This document shows, piece by piece, positions 1 through 7,526 of a stretch of DNA of 64,000 nucleotides (position 1 is its first letter; each line of letters starts with the position of its first letter). Position numbers and translations under genes: made by a program. Below the pieces are notes generated by a model that worked only from the letters and a program-made list of their open reading frames with translations, was not told the origin of the DNA and did no database searches. This DNA comes from Proteiniclasticum sediminis (GTDB lineage: Bacteria > Bacillota > Clostridia > Clostridiales > Clostridiaceae): the NCBI RefSeq assembly GCF_018128025.1, contig NZ_JAGSCS010000002.1, forward strand, positions 248,001 through 312,000. The letters are read 5' to 3'.

Positions 1-60
1 ATTATGCTGGCCATTGCTGCAGGCATGGTGTATTTTTTCAAGAAAAAGAAATGGTTCTGA
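1..60 (+). CDS. C-terminal end of a membrane protein (CorA-like tail), partial
   Basis: The first frame is open from base 1 to a TGA at 58-60 and encodes 19 residues. A hydrophobic stretch is followed by a lysine-rich end (YFFKKKKWF). That is the shape of the last membrane helix and short cytoplasmic tail of CorA-type magnesium transporters, which often end in YFKRKKW-like sequences. The rest of the gene lies outside the window, so the family is a guess from a very short segment. The copper operon starts directly downstream with its own promoter. Confidence 0.4.
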   Translation: MMLAIAAGMVYFFKKKKWF

Positions 61-64
61 TCCC

Positions 65-94
65 TTGACAACCCCACCCCCTGAGGGGTATTAT
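65..94 (+). promoter_or_regulatory. sigma-A promoter of the copA operon
   Basis: A perfect -35 box TTGACA (65-70) and a -10 box TATTAT (89-94) are separated by 18 bases. The spacer is made of C and G runs that form the first CsoR-like dyad, so a bound repressor would block RNA polymerase directly. The ribosome binding site TAGGAGGT (127-134) and the copA ATG (139) follow. Confidence 0.8.
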
Positions 95-122
95 GATCTT
101 GTAAAGACACCCCCCAGGGGGT
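76..122 (+). promoter_or_regulatory. two G/C-rich dyads, probable CsoR operators
   Basis: The first dyad, ACCCCCTGAGGGGT (76-89), lies in the promoter spacer. The second, ACCCCCCAGGGGGT (109-122), lies just after the expected transcription start. CsoR repressors are known to bind pseudo-palindromes of C run then G run at copper operons, and a csoR gene is the third gene of this operon. The inference is autorepression that is relieved by Cu(I). Two sites, rather than one, could give tighter or graded control. Confidence 0.7.
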
Positions 123-138
123 GGGGTAGGAGGTACTT

Positions 139-2409
139 ATGGAACAGAAATACGATATCACGGGCATGACCTGTTCGGCTTGCACCGCGGCGGTGGAAAA
201 ATCCGTCCGGAAGCTGGAAGGCATTGGAAATGTCAGTGTCAACTTATTAACCAACTCCATGACTGTGGCTTATGACGGGGAAGTCCTGGAGCCATCGGCG
301 GTCATTGGCGCGGTGAAAAGCGCCGGTTATGGGGCATCCCTTCATGTGAAGGCTGGAAGCAAGGTGCAGGTGGAACAAGCCAATCCCATGGAGGAAGAAC
401 TGAAAGAAATGAAGTTCCGCCTCGTGGTTTCCTTTATCTTCCTGATTCCGCTTCTCTATGTGGCCATGAGCCATATGTTTGGCTATGCGCTGCCATCCTG
501 GCTCTCCGGCATGGAAAACGCCATGAGCTATGCTTTCCTGCAGATGCTCCTGTCCATGCCCATCGCCTATGTGAACCGCAAATACTTCATCGTGGGCTTC
601 AAGACCCTGTGGAAGCGGTCCCCCAACATGGACTCCCTCATTGCCATTGGTTCATCAGCCGCCTTCCTTTATGGCATCTTCGCCATCTTCAAGATTGGGT
701 ACGGTTTAGGTCATATGGATATGGACATGGTACACCGTTTTTCCGGGGACCTTTACTTTGAGGCCGGAGGAACCATTTTGGCCCTCATTACTCTCGGCAA
801 GTTCCTGGAAACCCGGTCCAAGGGAAAAACCTCGGAAGCCATCAGCAAGCTCATGGACCTGGCCCCGAAAACCGCTTTGGTTCTCCGCAATGGGGAAGAG
901 CAGGAAATCGCTTTGGATGATGTGGTCATCGGGGATACGGTCATCGTGAAACCCGGTCAGAGCATTCCGGTGGACGGGGTGATCTTGGAGGGAGCTTCCT
1001 CCGTGGATCAGAGTGCCCTCACGGGAGAAAGCATTCCCGTGGAGAAAACCGTGGGTGACAAGGTCATTGGCGCCACCATCAACAAGAACGGCTACTTCAA
1101 GTTCCGGGCAGACAAGGTGGGAGATGATACGACCTTGGCCCAGATCATTCAGCTGGTGCAGGATGCCAGTGCCACCAAGGCGCCCATTGCGAAGTTGGCC
1201 GATAAGATCAGCGGAGTCTTTGTTCCTGTGGTCATCCTTATTGCTCTTATCGCCGCAGGCACCTGGCTGGCCCTGGGTTACTCCTTTGAGTTTGCCCTCT
1301 CCATGGGTATCACCGTACTGGTGATTTCCTGCCCCTGCGCGTTAGGTCTGGCCACCCCGGTGGCCATCATGGTGGGCACGGGAAAAGGAGCCCAGAACGG
1401 CATCCTGGTGAAGTCTGCGGAGGCCCTGGAAACCCTACACTCCATCCATACGGTGGTGCTGGACAAGACTGGAACCATTACGGAAGGAAAACCCGTGGTG
1501 ACGGATATTCTCACCGATGGCACCCTTAGTGAAGATGCGCTTCTCCAGATCGGGGCATCCATTGAAAAGCCTTCGGAACATCCCTTGGCGGAAGCCATTG
1601 TGGAGAAAGCAAAAACGGCTGGTCTTCCCTTAAAGGAAATCACCAACTTCAACTCGGTCTCCGGTATGGGCATCGCCGCCTTTGTGGACGGAGAAGGATA
1701 TATGGCGGGAAACCTGGCCCTCATGGAAGAGGAAGAAGTGGATCTGGGAATCTTCCAGGAAGAAGCCGATCGGCTGGCCAATGAAGGAAAAACCCCCATG
1801 TATTTTGCCAATCAGGAAAAGGTATTGGGAATCATCGCCGTGGCCGATGTGGTGAAGAAAAACAGTCAAAAGGCCATCGACCTCTTTAAGAGTATGGGCA
1901 TTGACGTCGTTATGCTCACGGGGGACAACAAACGTACAGCCGAAGCCATTCGTCGGGAACTGAACATCGACCGTGTGGTGGCGGAAGTATTGCCCCAGGA
2001 TAAGGAACAGGAGATCCGGCAGATTCAGGAATCCGGCAAGAAAGTCGCCATGATCGGCGACGGCATCAATGATGCCCCGGCACTGACCCGGGCAGATGTG
2101 GGCATCGCCATTGGCGCAGGCACAGACATCGCCATCGAGTCGGCGGACATCGTCCTCATCAAGAATGATCTCTTGGATGCGGTCACCGCGATCCAGTTAT
2201 CCCGAGCCACCATCCGGAACATCAAGGAGAACCTCTTCTGGGCCTTCTTCTATAATATTCTGGGGATTCCTGTGGCCGCCGGCGTATTCTATCTGGCCTT
2301 CAGCCTGAAACTGAATCCCATGATCGCCGCCGCTGCCATGAGTCTGAGCTCGGTGTTCGTGGTATCCAATGCTCTGCGGCTGAAGTTTTTCAAGCCGATT
2401 CACGCGTAA
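139..2409 (+). CDS. copA: copper-exporting P1B-type ATPase CopA
   Basis: This protein of 756 residues pumps Cu(I) out of the cytoplasm using ATP. One N-terminal heavy-metal-binding domain carries GMTCSAC with C12 and C15. The membrane metal site CPC is at 398-400, the phosphorylated aspartate is D442 in DKTGT, a TGES actuator motif is near residue 297, and the hinge motif GDGINDAP starts at 640. The CPC motif and the GMTCxxC domain point to Cu(I) rather than Zn or Cd. TAGGAGGT lies four bases before the ATG. It is the first gene of a copA-copZ-csoR operon, so regulator, chaperone and pump are made together. The length is normal for a pump with a single metal-binding domain. Confidence 0.95.
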   Translation: MEQKYDITGMTCSACTAAVEKSVRKLEGIGNVSVNLLTNSMTVAYDGEVLEPSAVIGAVKSAGYGASLHVKAGSKVQVEQANPMEEELKEMKFRLVVSFIFLIPLLYVAMSHMFGYALPSWLSGMENAMSYAFLQMLLSMPIAYVNRKYFIVGFKTLWKRSPNMDSLIAIGSSAAFLYGIFAIFKIGYGLGHMDMDMVHRFSGDLYFEAGGTILALITLGKFLETRSKGKTSEAISKLMDLAPKTALVLRNGEEQEIALDDVVIGDTVIVKPGQSIPVDGVILEGASSVDQSALTGESIPVEKTVGDKVIGATINKNGYFKFRADKVGDDTTLAQIIQLVQDASATKAPIAKLADKISGVFVPVVILIALIAAGTWLALGYSFEFALSMGITVLVISCPCALGLATPVAIMVGTGKGAQNGILVKSAEALETLHSIHTVVLDKTGTITEGKPVVTDILTDGTLSEDALLQIGASIEKPSEHPLAEAIVEKAKTAGLPLKEITNFNSVSGMGIAAFVDGEGYMAGNLALMEEEEVDLGIFQEEADRLANEGKTPMYFANQEKVLGIIAVADVVKKNSQKAIDLFKSMGIDVVMLTGDNKRTAEAIRRELNIDRVVAEVLPQDKEQEIRQIQESGKKVAMIGDGINDAPALTRADVGIAIGAGTDIAIESADIVLIKNDLLDAVTAIQLSRATIRNIKENLFWAFFYNILGIPVAAGVFYLAFSLKLNPMIAAAAMSLSSVFVVSNALRLKFFKPIHA

Positions 2410-2468
2410 TCATTACGGTCCTTTTAGGATCAATGAGAATATATACTAAAATCGAAGGAGAGAATGAA

Positions 2469-2693
2469 ATGAAAAAAGTACTGGAAATAGAAGGAATGCA
2501 CTGCATGGGCTGTGTGGGAAGAGCCACCCGCGCGCTGGAAGGTCTGGGGGTAAAAGCCAAGGTTGACCTGGCCAAAAAGAATGCGGTGGTGGAAATGGAC
2601 AGCGACATTGCCGATGAAGTCTTTAAGAAAGCCTTGGAGAACGCGAATCTGGAACTGGTATCCGTCTCCGAGAAAAAGAGCATTTTTGGCTAA
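2469..2693 (+). CDS. copZ: copper chaperone CopZ-like heavy-metal-associated protein
   Basis: This is a 74-residue single heavy-metal-associated domain with the metal site GMHCMGC (C12, C15) near the N-terminus. Proteins of this kind carry Cu(I) in the cytoplasm and hand it to the metal-binding domain of CopA, the gene upstream. The start at 2469 is chosen because AAGGAGAG (2455-2462) sits just before it. An in-frame ATG at 2433 has no ribosome binding site and would add a non-homologous tail. Histidine next to the first cysteine (MHC) differs from the more common MTC. Metal specificity is inferred from the operon. Confidence 0.88.
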   Translation: MKKVLEIEGMHCMGCVGRATRALEGLGVKAKVDLAKKNAVVEMDSDIADEVFKKALENANLELVSVSEKKSIFG

Positions 2694-2707
2694 AAGGAGG
2701 AATTGGC

Positions 2708-2971
2708 TTGCAGGCAGATAAGGAAAAGGTGGCCAAGCTTCTTCGGACAGCCCGGGGACAGCTGGATGGCATCTTGAAAATGGTGGAAGAGGATCGGTAC
2801 TGTATCGACATTTCCAACCAGCTCATGGCTACCCAGGCCATTCTGAAAAAAGTAAACAGTGAGATCCTCCATGAGCATATTCAGCACTGTGTGCATGATG
2901 CGTTCAATTCCGAGGATCAGGGACAGAAAATCAGCGAAATCATGATGATCATGGATAAGCTGACCAAGTAA
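2708..2971 (+). CDS. csoR: copper-sensing transcriptional repressor CsoR
   Basis: This all-helical 87-residue protein belongs to the CsoR/RcnR family. The Cu(I) ligand set Cys-His-Cys is complete: C32, H57 and C61, with the family spacing of four between His and the second Cys. Such repressors leave DNA when Cu(I) binds. The start is a TTG, seven bases after AGGAGG (2695-2700). It is the last gene of the operon and most likely controls the promoter at 65-94 through the two G/C dyads. A formaldehyde (FrmR) or nickel (RcnR) sensor is less likely given the ligands and the neighbours. Confidence 0.92.
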   Translation: MQADKEKVAKLLRTARGQLDGILKMVEEDRYCIDISNQLMATQAILKKVNSEILHEHIQHCVHDAFNSEDQGQKISEIMMIMDKLTK

Positions 2972-2980
2972 AAACAAGCA

Positions 2981-3030
2981 AGAAGAAGAGGCGGATTTCT
3001 TATTCGGAAATCCGCCTCTTCTTCTGCACA
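2981..3030 (+). terminator. strong hairpin terminator after csoR
   Basis: Perfect 19-base arms (2981-2999 and 3007-3025) enclose a 7-base loop, ten bases after the csoR stop codon. There is no long T run after the stem, but the right arm itself ends in C/T-rich sequence. The hairpin most likely ends the copper operon transcript. Confidence 0.7.
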
Positions 3031-3136
3031 ACAAGGGAAGTTGCTCGTTGGTGATATCATAAAGATTTATATCTATCGATATTTTATACTTAAATACGTA
3101 CAATTTCCGAACATATATTTATATATTGTTCACAAT

Positions 3137-3166
3137 TTGCAGTACACGATGGCAGAAAATTATGAT
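3137..3166 (+). promoter_or_regulatory. probable promoter of the 140-aa gene
   Basis: TTGCAG (3137-3142) and TATGAT (3161-3166) are 18 bases apart in an A+T-rich stretch upstream of the gene at 3245. Each box matches the sigma-A consensus at four or five positions. Confidence 0.5.
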
Positions 3167-3244
3167 AAAGTTATTCTACAAGCCCACGTTAGAAGACAAG
3201 GTCCAAGTCCGGCGGGTGAGGCGGACTAGCGGAGGTAACCGGTT

Positions 3245-3667
3245 ATGATTCACGTGTTTTTTCCGAAACCAGGGAAAATCAATATCACCGAGTTTATTGT
3301 GGGGAAGCGGCGTATCCTGATTCAGTTTTCCATCACAGAAGCCGGACCCAGCAGTGAGGTATCGGTGGGAGACACCATCTACATCGTGGACGATGGTAAA
3401 GCTTCCCGGCAGGCTGACCGATGTCAGGTTACTCGGGTCTTTCAGACTGGGCGCATAACCCGTCGGCAGATTCAAAAAATCTTGGCGGACTACAAGGACA
3501 CCCACGTGGTGCTGGAAGACGCCATTTTGTCCTTTCCGTTTTCAAAGTATCTCATTCTGATCGAGATCGACCAACCCGTTCTCCTTCGGGACTACTTCAA
3601 CTGGAAGCTCCCGCAGTCTCGGAAGTCGAACTTCATGTCTGTGACCACTCTAGAGGACTTTCGCTAA
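3245..3667 (+). CDS. unrecognised 140-aa protein
   Basis: This is a soluble protein with no signal peptide or membrane segment, and the family is not recognised. A central VGDTIYIVDD stretch followed by alternating strands resembles small beta-barrel folds of the PUA/ASCH type, which bind RNA or modified bases, but this is only a visual impression. The second half is rich in Arg and Lys with a possible helix (TRRQIQKILADYKDTH). GCGGAGG precedes the ATG. The gene stands alone between a promoter and a terminator, so it is its own transcription unit. Codon use resembles the neighbours. Confidence 0.7.
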   Translation: MIHVFFPKPGKINITEFIVGKRRILIQFSITEAGPSSEVSVGDTIYIVDDGKASRQADRCQVTRVFQTGRITRRQIQKILADYKDTHVVLEDAILSFPFSKYLILIEIDQPVLLRDYFNWKLPQSRKSNFMSVTTLEDFR

Positions 3668-3681
3668 CATTTTTGTATGAA

Positions 3682-3712
3682 AAAACGCCCCGAAATGGGG
3701 CGTTTTGTTGTT
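3682..3712. terminator. bidirectional terminator between convergent genes
   Basis: Arms AAAACGCCCC (3682-3691) and GGGGCGTTTT (3697-3706) enclose a 5-base loop and have A runs on one side and T runs on the other. It can therefore end both the 140-aa gene on the plus strand and the aminopeptidase gene on the minus strand. Confidence 0.85.
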
Positions 3713-4944
3713 TAAATTACCCAGTTTCCTTTCTGGAAGAGTACCACTTCGGATCCGTCTTTACGATAGCCGGTGATTTCCAGTTCTGGACCGCCCACCA
3801 TGAAGTCCACATGGATGAGGCTGAAGTTGGCACCCTTGGCGGCAAGCTCTTCCTGGGTCATGGCATTGCCATCCTTGATGGCGTAGCCGTAGGCACGTCC
3901 CAGGGCAAAGTGGCAGGAGGCGTTCTCATCAAAGAGGGTGTTGTTGAAGAGAATGCCGGTGTTGGAGATGGGGGAGTCATCCTGCACCAGGGCGATTTCC
4001 CCGAGACGGACGGCACCTTCATCATTCAGGAGGAGATTCTCCAGGGTCTCATAGCCCTTCTCCGCGTAGAAGTTCACGACCTTTCCCTCTTCAAAGGTGA
4101 AGCCGAAGTTCTCCACCAGATTTCCGTTCACGCTGAGGGGTTTGGTGGAACGGAGCGTTCCCTTGACCTTGTAGGCGTGGGGGGTTGTGAACACTTCTTC
4201 CGTGGGGATGTTTGCCATATAGGGAACCCCTTTGTTGCTGTCATTGGATCCGCCGATCCAGAGATGGTCTTCTGCCAGGTACACTTCCAGATCCGTTCCG
4301 GGACCTTTGAGATGCATCTTTTCGAAGTTTTCCCCATTGAGGTAATCCTGGTACTTCTTGAGGTTTCGATCATGCTCTTCCCAGGCCTTTACGGGATCTT
4401 CCGCATCCAGACGGCTGGCTTTAATGATATACTGCCAAAGCTTCTCCACGGCCACCTCGTCGGTGTCGTCTTTGAAAATGGACTTGGCCCAGCCCACAGA
4501 GGGCACGGCCACGATGACCCATTTGGTGATGCCGGTCATTCGGTACTTCATAACGGGAGCCATGGCCAGGCTGGCGGTTTTCTGGCTGGTCTTCACTCTC
4601 TCCGGATTCACATTCTTCAGCAGTTCCGGATCGGGAGAGATGACGAAGCAGTGATGGTAGTTGTCTTCATAGATTTCCTTCAGCTGGTTCACCTTCCAGG
4701 TGGGGTACTCTTCAAAGATATAGTCTTGGCCGTAGTTGAATCGTGTAAGTCCAAACTCATCATCATTGACCATGAGTTCCACATGCTTGGCGCCTGCCGC
4801 ATAGGCTTCCTGGGCGATGAGTCGGGAAAGGGGAAGTCCCTCGGTGGAGGTGGTGATGACGAGTCCTTCCTTCTCCTCCAGGTTGATACCCACTTGCACC
4901 GCCAGTTTGGCGTATTTTTCCAGATAGGGTTTTAAATCGATCAT
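3712..4944 (-). CDS. M29-family metallo-aminopeptidase (AmpS/PepS-like)
   Basis: This is a cytoplasmic aminopeptidase of 410 residues in the M29 thermophilic-aminopeptidase family, which removes N-terminal residues from peptides using a two-metal site. Family motifs are present in order: PTEEVFTTPH near residue 246, HFALGRAY near 345, and IHVDFMVGG near 378, which supply the metal-binding Glu, His and Asp residues. Length is normal for the family (about 410). AAGGAGG lies seven bases before the ATG on the minus strand. It is monocistronic and faces the HD-domain gene divergently. Its likely role is peptide turnover in an amino-acid-using anaerobe. Confidence 0.93.
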   Translation of the reverse strand: MIDLKPYLEKYAKLAVQVGINLEEKEGLVITTSTEGLPLSRLIAQEAYAAGAKHVELMVNDDEFGLTRFNYGQDYIFEEYPTWKVNQLKEIYEDNYHHCFVISPDPELLKNVNPERVKTSQKTASLAMAPVMKYRMTGITKWVIVAVPSVGWAKSIFKDDTDEVAVEKLWQYIIKASRLDAEDPVKAWEEHDRNLKKYQDYLNGENFEKMHLKGPGTDLEVYLAEDHLWIGGSNDSNKGVPYMANIPTEEVFTTPHAYKVKGTLRSTKPLSVNGNLVENFGFTFEEGKVVNFYAEKGYETLENLLLNDEGAVRLGEIALVQDDSPISNTGILFNNTLFDENASCHFALGRAYGYAIKDGNAMTQEELAAKGANFSLIHVDFMVGGPELEITGYRKDGSEVVLFQKGNWVI

Positions 4945-5110
4945 AGAATCCTCCTTGGATCATAATAGTAAAATTCTATCATAAAAACCCTTTCTTTTGA
5001 ATGACTGGAGCAAAATGACCTTGTCGCGAAGGGCCGGCAGGACAGAAGGAGACCCAGAGAGGACGAACATGGGGATCAACACTAAAAAGTCGCTCATTTT
5101 CATCAGAGCA

Positions 5111-5139
5111 TTGTCAAGGCGGGGATCCGAGCATATAAT
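5111..5139 (+). promoter_or_regulatory. sigma-A promoter of the HD-domain gene
   Basis: TTGTCA (5111-5116) and a perfect TATAAT (5134-5139) are spaced by exactly 17 bases. Transcription would start near 5146, which places the translation start at 5171 and rules out the longer in-frame reading from 4997. Confidence 0.85.
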
Positions 5140-5170
5140 AGATGAAAATGTGAAGATGGAGGTTCCCAAG

Positions 5171-5725
5171 ATGAAACGTGAAGAAGCATTAGCTTTGCTC
5201 CTGGAGTACAATTCCAATGATTCCCTCATCCGCCATGCCTATGCTGTGGAAGCGGTGATGCGCCATTTTGCCCGAAGCTTTGGCGAAGATGAGGAGTATT
5301 GGGGAAATATCGGTCTGCTCCATGACCTGGATTACGAGAAATATCCGGATCAGCACTGCAGCATGACCAAGGTGATCCTGGAGGAGAGACGGTTCGACGA
5401 GAAGATGATCCGAGCAATCCTTTCCCATGGCTACGGTCTATGCACAGACATCAAACCCGAACTTCCTTTGGAAAAGGTGCTCTATACCATTGATGAACTG
5501 ACGGGACTCATCATGGCCACCGTCTATATGCGGCCGGATAAAAGTATTCGGGAACTGGAGATGAAATCCGTGCTGAAGAAGTTCAAAACTCCCAAGTTCG
5601 CAGCAGGGGTAAACCGGGAGGTAATCCTCTCTGGATGCACCATGCTGGATCGTTCAGTGGAGGAGATTATCCAGGAATGCATCAACGGTATGCGTGAACG
5701 CGCGGATATTCTCGGTATTACATAG
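5171..5725 (+). CDS. HD-domain phosphohydrolase
   Basis: This protein of 184 residues has an HD-superfamily metal site: H22 (RHAYAV), H51-D52 (LLHDLDYE) and H86 (LSHGYG). It resembles the small HDIG-type hydrolases that are common in Clostridia and are thought to cleave phosphate esters of nucleotides. The substrate is unknown. The start at 5171 is chosen because GGAGG (5158-5162) is eight bases upstream and the promoter at 5111-5139 excludes an earlier start. It is flanked by its own promoter and terminator, so it is a single-gene unit. Confidence 0.88.
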   Translation: MKREEALALLLEYNSNDSLIRHAYAVEAVMRHFARSFGEDEEYWGNIGLLHDLDYEKYPDQHCSMTKVILEERRFDEKMIRAILSHGYGLCTDIKPELPLEKVLYTIDELTGLIMATVYMRPDKSIRELEMKSVLKKFKTPKFAAGVNREVILSGCTMLDRSVEEIIQECINGMRERADILGIT

Positions 5726-5738
5726 GAATAAAGAACGC

Positions 5739-5774
5739 AAGGAAAGCATAAATATAGAGCTTTCCTTTTATTTT
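5739..5774 (+). terminator. terminator after the HD-domain gene
   Basis: Arms AAGGAAAGC (5739-5747) and GCTTTCCTT (5759-5767) are followed by TTATTTT. Confidence 0.8.
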
Positions 5775-6038
5775 GCCCAAAATTTCGTATAAAATACGCA
5801 TATTCGGGGTAAAGTCGAAAAGTTTTCAGAATTTAAGTAATTATTGACAATTTTCCGGATTGAAAGGGCAGTAACTTCAGGTAGTTCTCGAAATCCTGTC
5901 GAATGGAGGGGGGATGTGTTGAAGGAGAGAGAAATGCAGAGGGGGTGGTTTAGCCTTTGTTTAAAAATCAAATATTTTGACGGGGAAAACATCAGGAAAT
6001 ATTCGAGCAATAATGTCGAAAATTCGCACAATATTTAT

Positions 6039-6060
6039 AATTATAGTGTTCACTATAATT
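6039..6060. repeat. perfect 10-bp inverted repeat, candidate operator of Tad locus 1
   Basis: AATTATAGTG and CACTATAATT are exact reverse complements separated by TT. The dyad ends 17 bases before the -35 box of the flp promoter, a typical place for an activator. A looser version, ATAGT/ACTAT with an 8-base gap, recurs at 6433-6450 upstream of tadV. The binding protein is unknown. Confidence 0.7.
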
Positions 6061-6077
6061 TTCGAAGAATTTTTACG

Positions 6078-6106
6078 TTGACTTCTAAAATATTGAAACT
6101 TAAAAT
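6078..6106 (+). promoter_or_regulatory. promoter of Tad locus 1 (flp)
   Basis: TTGACT (6078-6083) and TAAAAT (6101-6106) are spaced by 17 bases. The second Tad locus has the same layout, starting with the same seven bases TTGACTT (14185), which supports both calls. Confidence 0.75.
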
Positions 6107-6173
6107 AAAAGTAGAAAGAAATATATGAATTTAATTAATATATTTCTCAATATTATTATTTAGGGGGTTCATC

Positions 6174-6344
6174 ATGGAAATGTTAAAAAGATTCTGGAAT
6201 GACGAAGAAGGCCAGGGAATGGTTGAGTACGGACTGATTATCGCGCTCATCGCTGTGGTGGTTGTCGTAGCATTAGGACCTTTGGGCGAGCAGATCGCAA
6301 CACTCTTCACCGGAGTGAAGGATGACCTGGTGCAGACCCCATAA
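6174..6344 (+). CDS. flp: Flp-type major pilin of Tad locus 1
   Basis: This small prepilin has 56 residues. A short charged leader ends at G13 and is followed by QGMVEYGLII, the class III signature with Glu at +5 and Tyr at +6 of the mature protein. A 20-residue hydrophobic helix comes next. TadV in this locus should cut after G13, leaving a mature pilin of 43 residues. AGGGGG precedes the ATG. A strong terminator follows at once, so the pilin message can be made in excess over the assembly genes. Pilins of this type form thin fibres used for adhesion. Confidence 0.93.
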   Translation: MEMLKRFWNDEEGQGMVEYGLIIALIAVVVVVALGPLGEQIATLFTGVKDDLVQTP

Positions 6345-6363
6345 TTTTAACGGACACTAAAAT

Positions 6364-6390
6364 GCCCCCTGTGCAGGGGGCGTTTTGATT
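6364..6390 (+). terminator. attenuating terminator between flp and tadV
   Basis: Arms GCCCCCTG (6364-6371) and CAGGGGGC (6374-6381) are followed by GTTTTGATTCTT. Partial read-through would supply the downstream assembly genes at a lower level than the pilin. The same arrangement occurs in locus 2. Confidence 0.8.
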
Positions 6391-6501
6391 CTTAGAATTA
6401 ATGATAGTGAAGTTAAATTACTTACATTGACTATAGTGGATAATAACTATTGATTATGAGAATCTAGATTTCACCTAAATGTTGATGTGGAGTGTGACGT
6501 T

Positions 6502-7071
6502 ATGACCCTGCAGAATCTCATCTTAATTTTACTCTTGGCCGCAGCGGTCTTCTGGGACCTGAAGCTTCGAAAGATCCCCAACAAAATCACAGTACCTGCA
6601 GCTTTACTGGGGTTTCTTCTCTTTCTCTTCGCTGAAGGAGGAAAAGGTGCAAGTCAAAGTGCTCTGGGATTCCTTCTGGGGCTGGTTATTTTTCTCATTC
6701 TCTATGGATTTGGCGGCATGGGTGCTGGAGATGTGAAGCTCATGGCGGCAGTGGGGGCTTTAAAGGGGCCAGAGTTTGTTCTTCGTGCAGCATTAGCCAC
6801 AGCCCTGGCTGGAGGGCTCATGGCCCTGGTGGTGCAGATCTGGAAAGGGCGATTTCGTCAGACGATGATCAATTTACTGGGTATTCTTCTTCTCCCGCTG
6901 CTGAAAGGGATATATCGTCTCACGGCCTGGCCGAAAGCTTTGGAAGCACAAAAGTGGTTTGTCACAAAGAAGCTGGAAGCGGGAAACGAGTATCTTCCCT
7001 ACGCTGTGGCCATTGCCCTGGGGACGGTTGCCGTCCTTCTAGGAGTATTTTCCGGACTTTTTCCCCAATAG
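6502..7071 (+). CDS. tadV: A24 prepilin peptidase TadV/CpaA
   Basis: This is a membrane aspartic protease of 189 residues that removes the leader of Flp and TadE-like prepilins. The two catalytic aspartates lie in FWDLKLRKIPN (D19) and in GAGDVKLM. Several hydrophobic helices follow. The ATG at 6502 is preferred over a GTG at 6487, because GGAG (6489-6492) is nine bases upstream of it. It is small, like other TadV proteins, and lacks the methylation domain of PilD-type enzymes. It begins the assembly part of locus 1. Confidence 0.9.
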   Translation: MTLQNLILILLLAAAVFWDLKLRKIPNKITVPAALLGFLLFLFAEGGKGASQSALGFLLGLVIFLILYGFGGMGAGDVKLMAAVGALKGPEFVLRAALATALAGGLMALVVQIWKGRFRQTMINLLGILLLPLLKGIYRLTAWPKALEAQKWFVTKKLEAGNEYLPYAVAIALGTVAVLLGVFSGLFPQ

Positions 7072-7090
7072 AACAACCGAGGTGGTTGGA

Positions 7091-7516
7091 ATGGATGTTA
7101 TCCGAAAACTGAAAAAGAGTGAGAGAGGGCAAGCCGTCATTGAATTTGTTTTGGTGTTGCCTATTTTGCTTATGCTGATTTTGGGTGTTCTGGAGTTCGG
7201 ATGGCTCTACAGCGCCAAGATCGTAGCCACCTCAGCCGTTCGGGAGGGGGCCAGGACCCGGGCGGTGCTGGGATTCACCGCTGATCCGGTGAAAGCTGCA
7301 CAGTTTGATCTTCAGGGCGCTCAGGCGGCGAAAAATGCCGCTGCGCGAACCTTGTCACCTGAAGACATCGTCGTGACCTTCGTTCCCGTGGTGGACATCG
7401 CCCAGGGAGTTTACGATATTCGGGCGGAAATGGTCTGTACCGTGGAGCCTTTAGTGGGCCTCTTTTTGCGGGAGGATCAGATTATCACTGCCGTAGCCAC
7501 ATTCCGCATGGAGTAG
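7091..7516 (+). CDS. tadE: TadE-like pseudopilin (locus 1)
   Basis: This protein of 141 residues has a basic leader, then G/QAVIEFVLVLP, a TadE-type prepilin cleavage site with Glu at +5 and Phe at +6, and one long hydrophobic helix. The rest is an extracellular beta-rich domain. GAGGTGG lies just before the ATG at 7091, which is favoured over the GTG at 7082. TadE proteins are minor pilins needed for pilus biogenesis. The paralogue in locus 2 has the same length. Confidence 0.88.
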   Translation: MDVIRKLKKSERGQAVIEFVLVLPILLMLILGVLEFGWLYSAKIVATSAVREGARTRAVLGFTADPVKAAQFDLQGAQAAKNAAARTLSPEDIVVTFVPVVDIAQGVYDIRAEMVCTVEPLVGLFLREDQIITAVATFRME

Positions 7517-7526
7517 GAGGGAGAAG

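Larger units (their letters stand above)
5775..6173 (+). other. long A+T-rich leader region upstream of Tad locus 1
   Basis: These 399 bases have no convincing gene. They hold a purine-rich stretch (about 5900-5950), a perfect dyad (6039-6060) and the flp promoter (6078-6106). A reading frame from an ATG near 5934 with GGAGAG before it could encode about 65 residues, but its 3' part runs through the promoter, so it is probably not a gene. No known riboswitch fold was recognised by eye. Confidence 0.6.

Noticed and set aside
3041-3229. 62-codon frame between csoR and the 140-aa gene
   Set aside because: It is A+T-rich intergenic sequence that contains the promoter at 3137-3166.
3421-4935. 504-codon plus-strand frame over the M29 aminopeptidase
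   Set aside because: It is the antisense shadow of a clear metallo-aminopeptidase gene; the protein is His/Gly rich with no family features.
4997-5170. N-terminal extension of the HD-domain protein
   Set aside because: A perfect promoter at 5111-5139 and GGAGG before 5171 show that translation begins at 5171.
6427-6456. possible separate promoter for tadV (TTGACT at 6427)
   Set aside because: No acceptable -10 box stands at 16-18 bases; only TTGATT is present, so it was not listed as a promoter.
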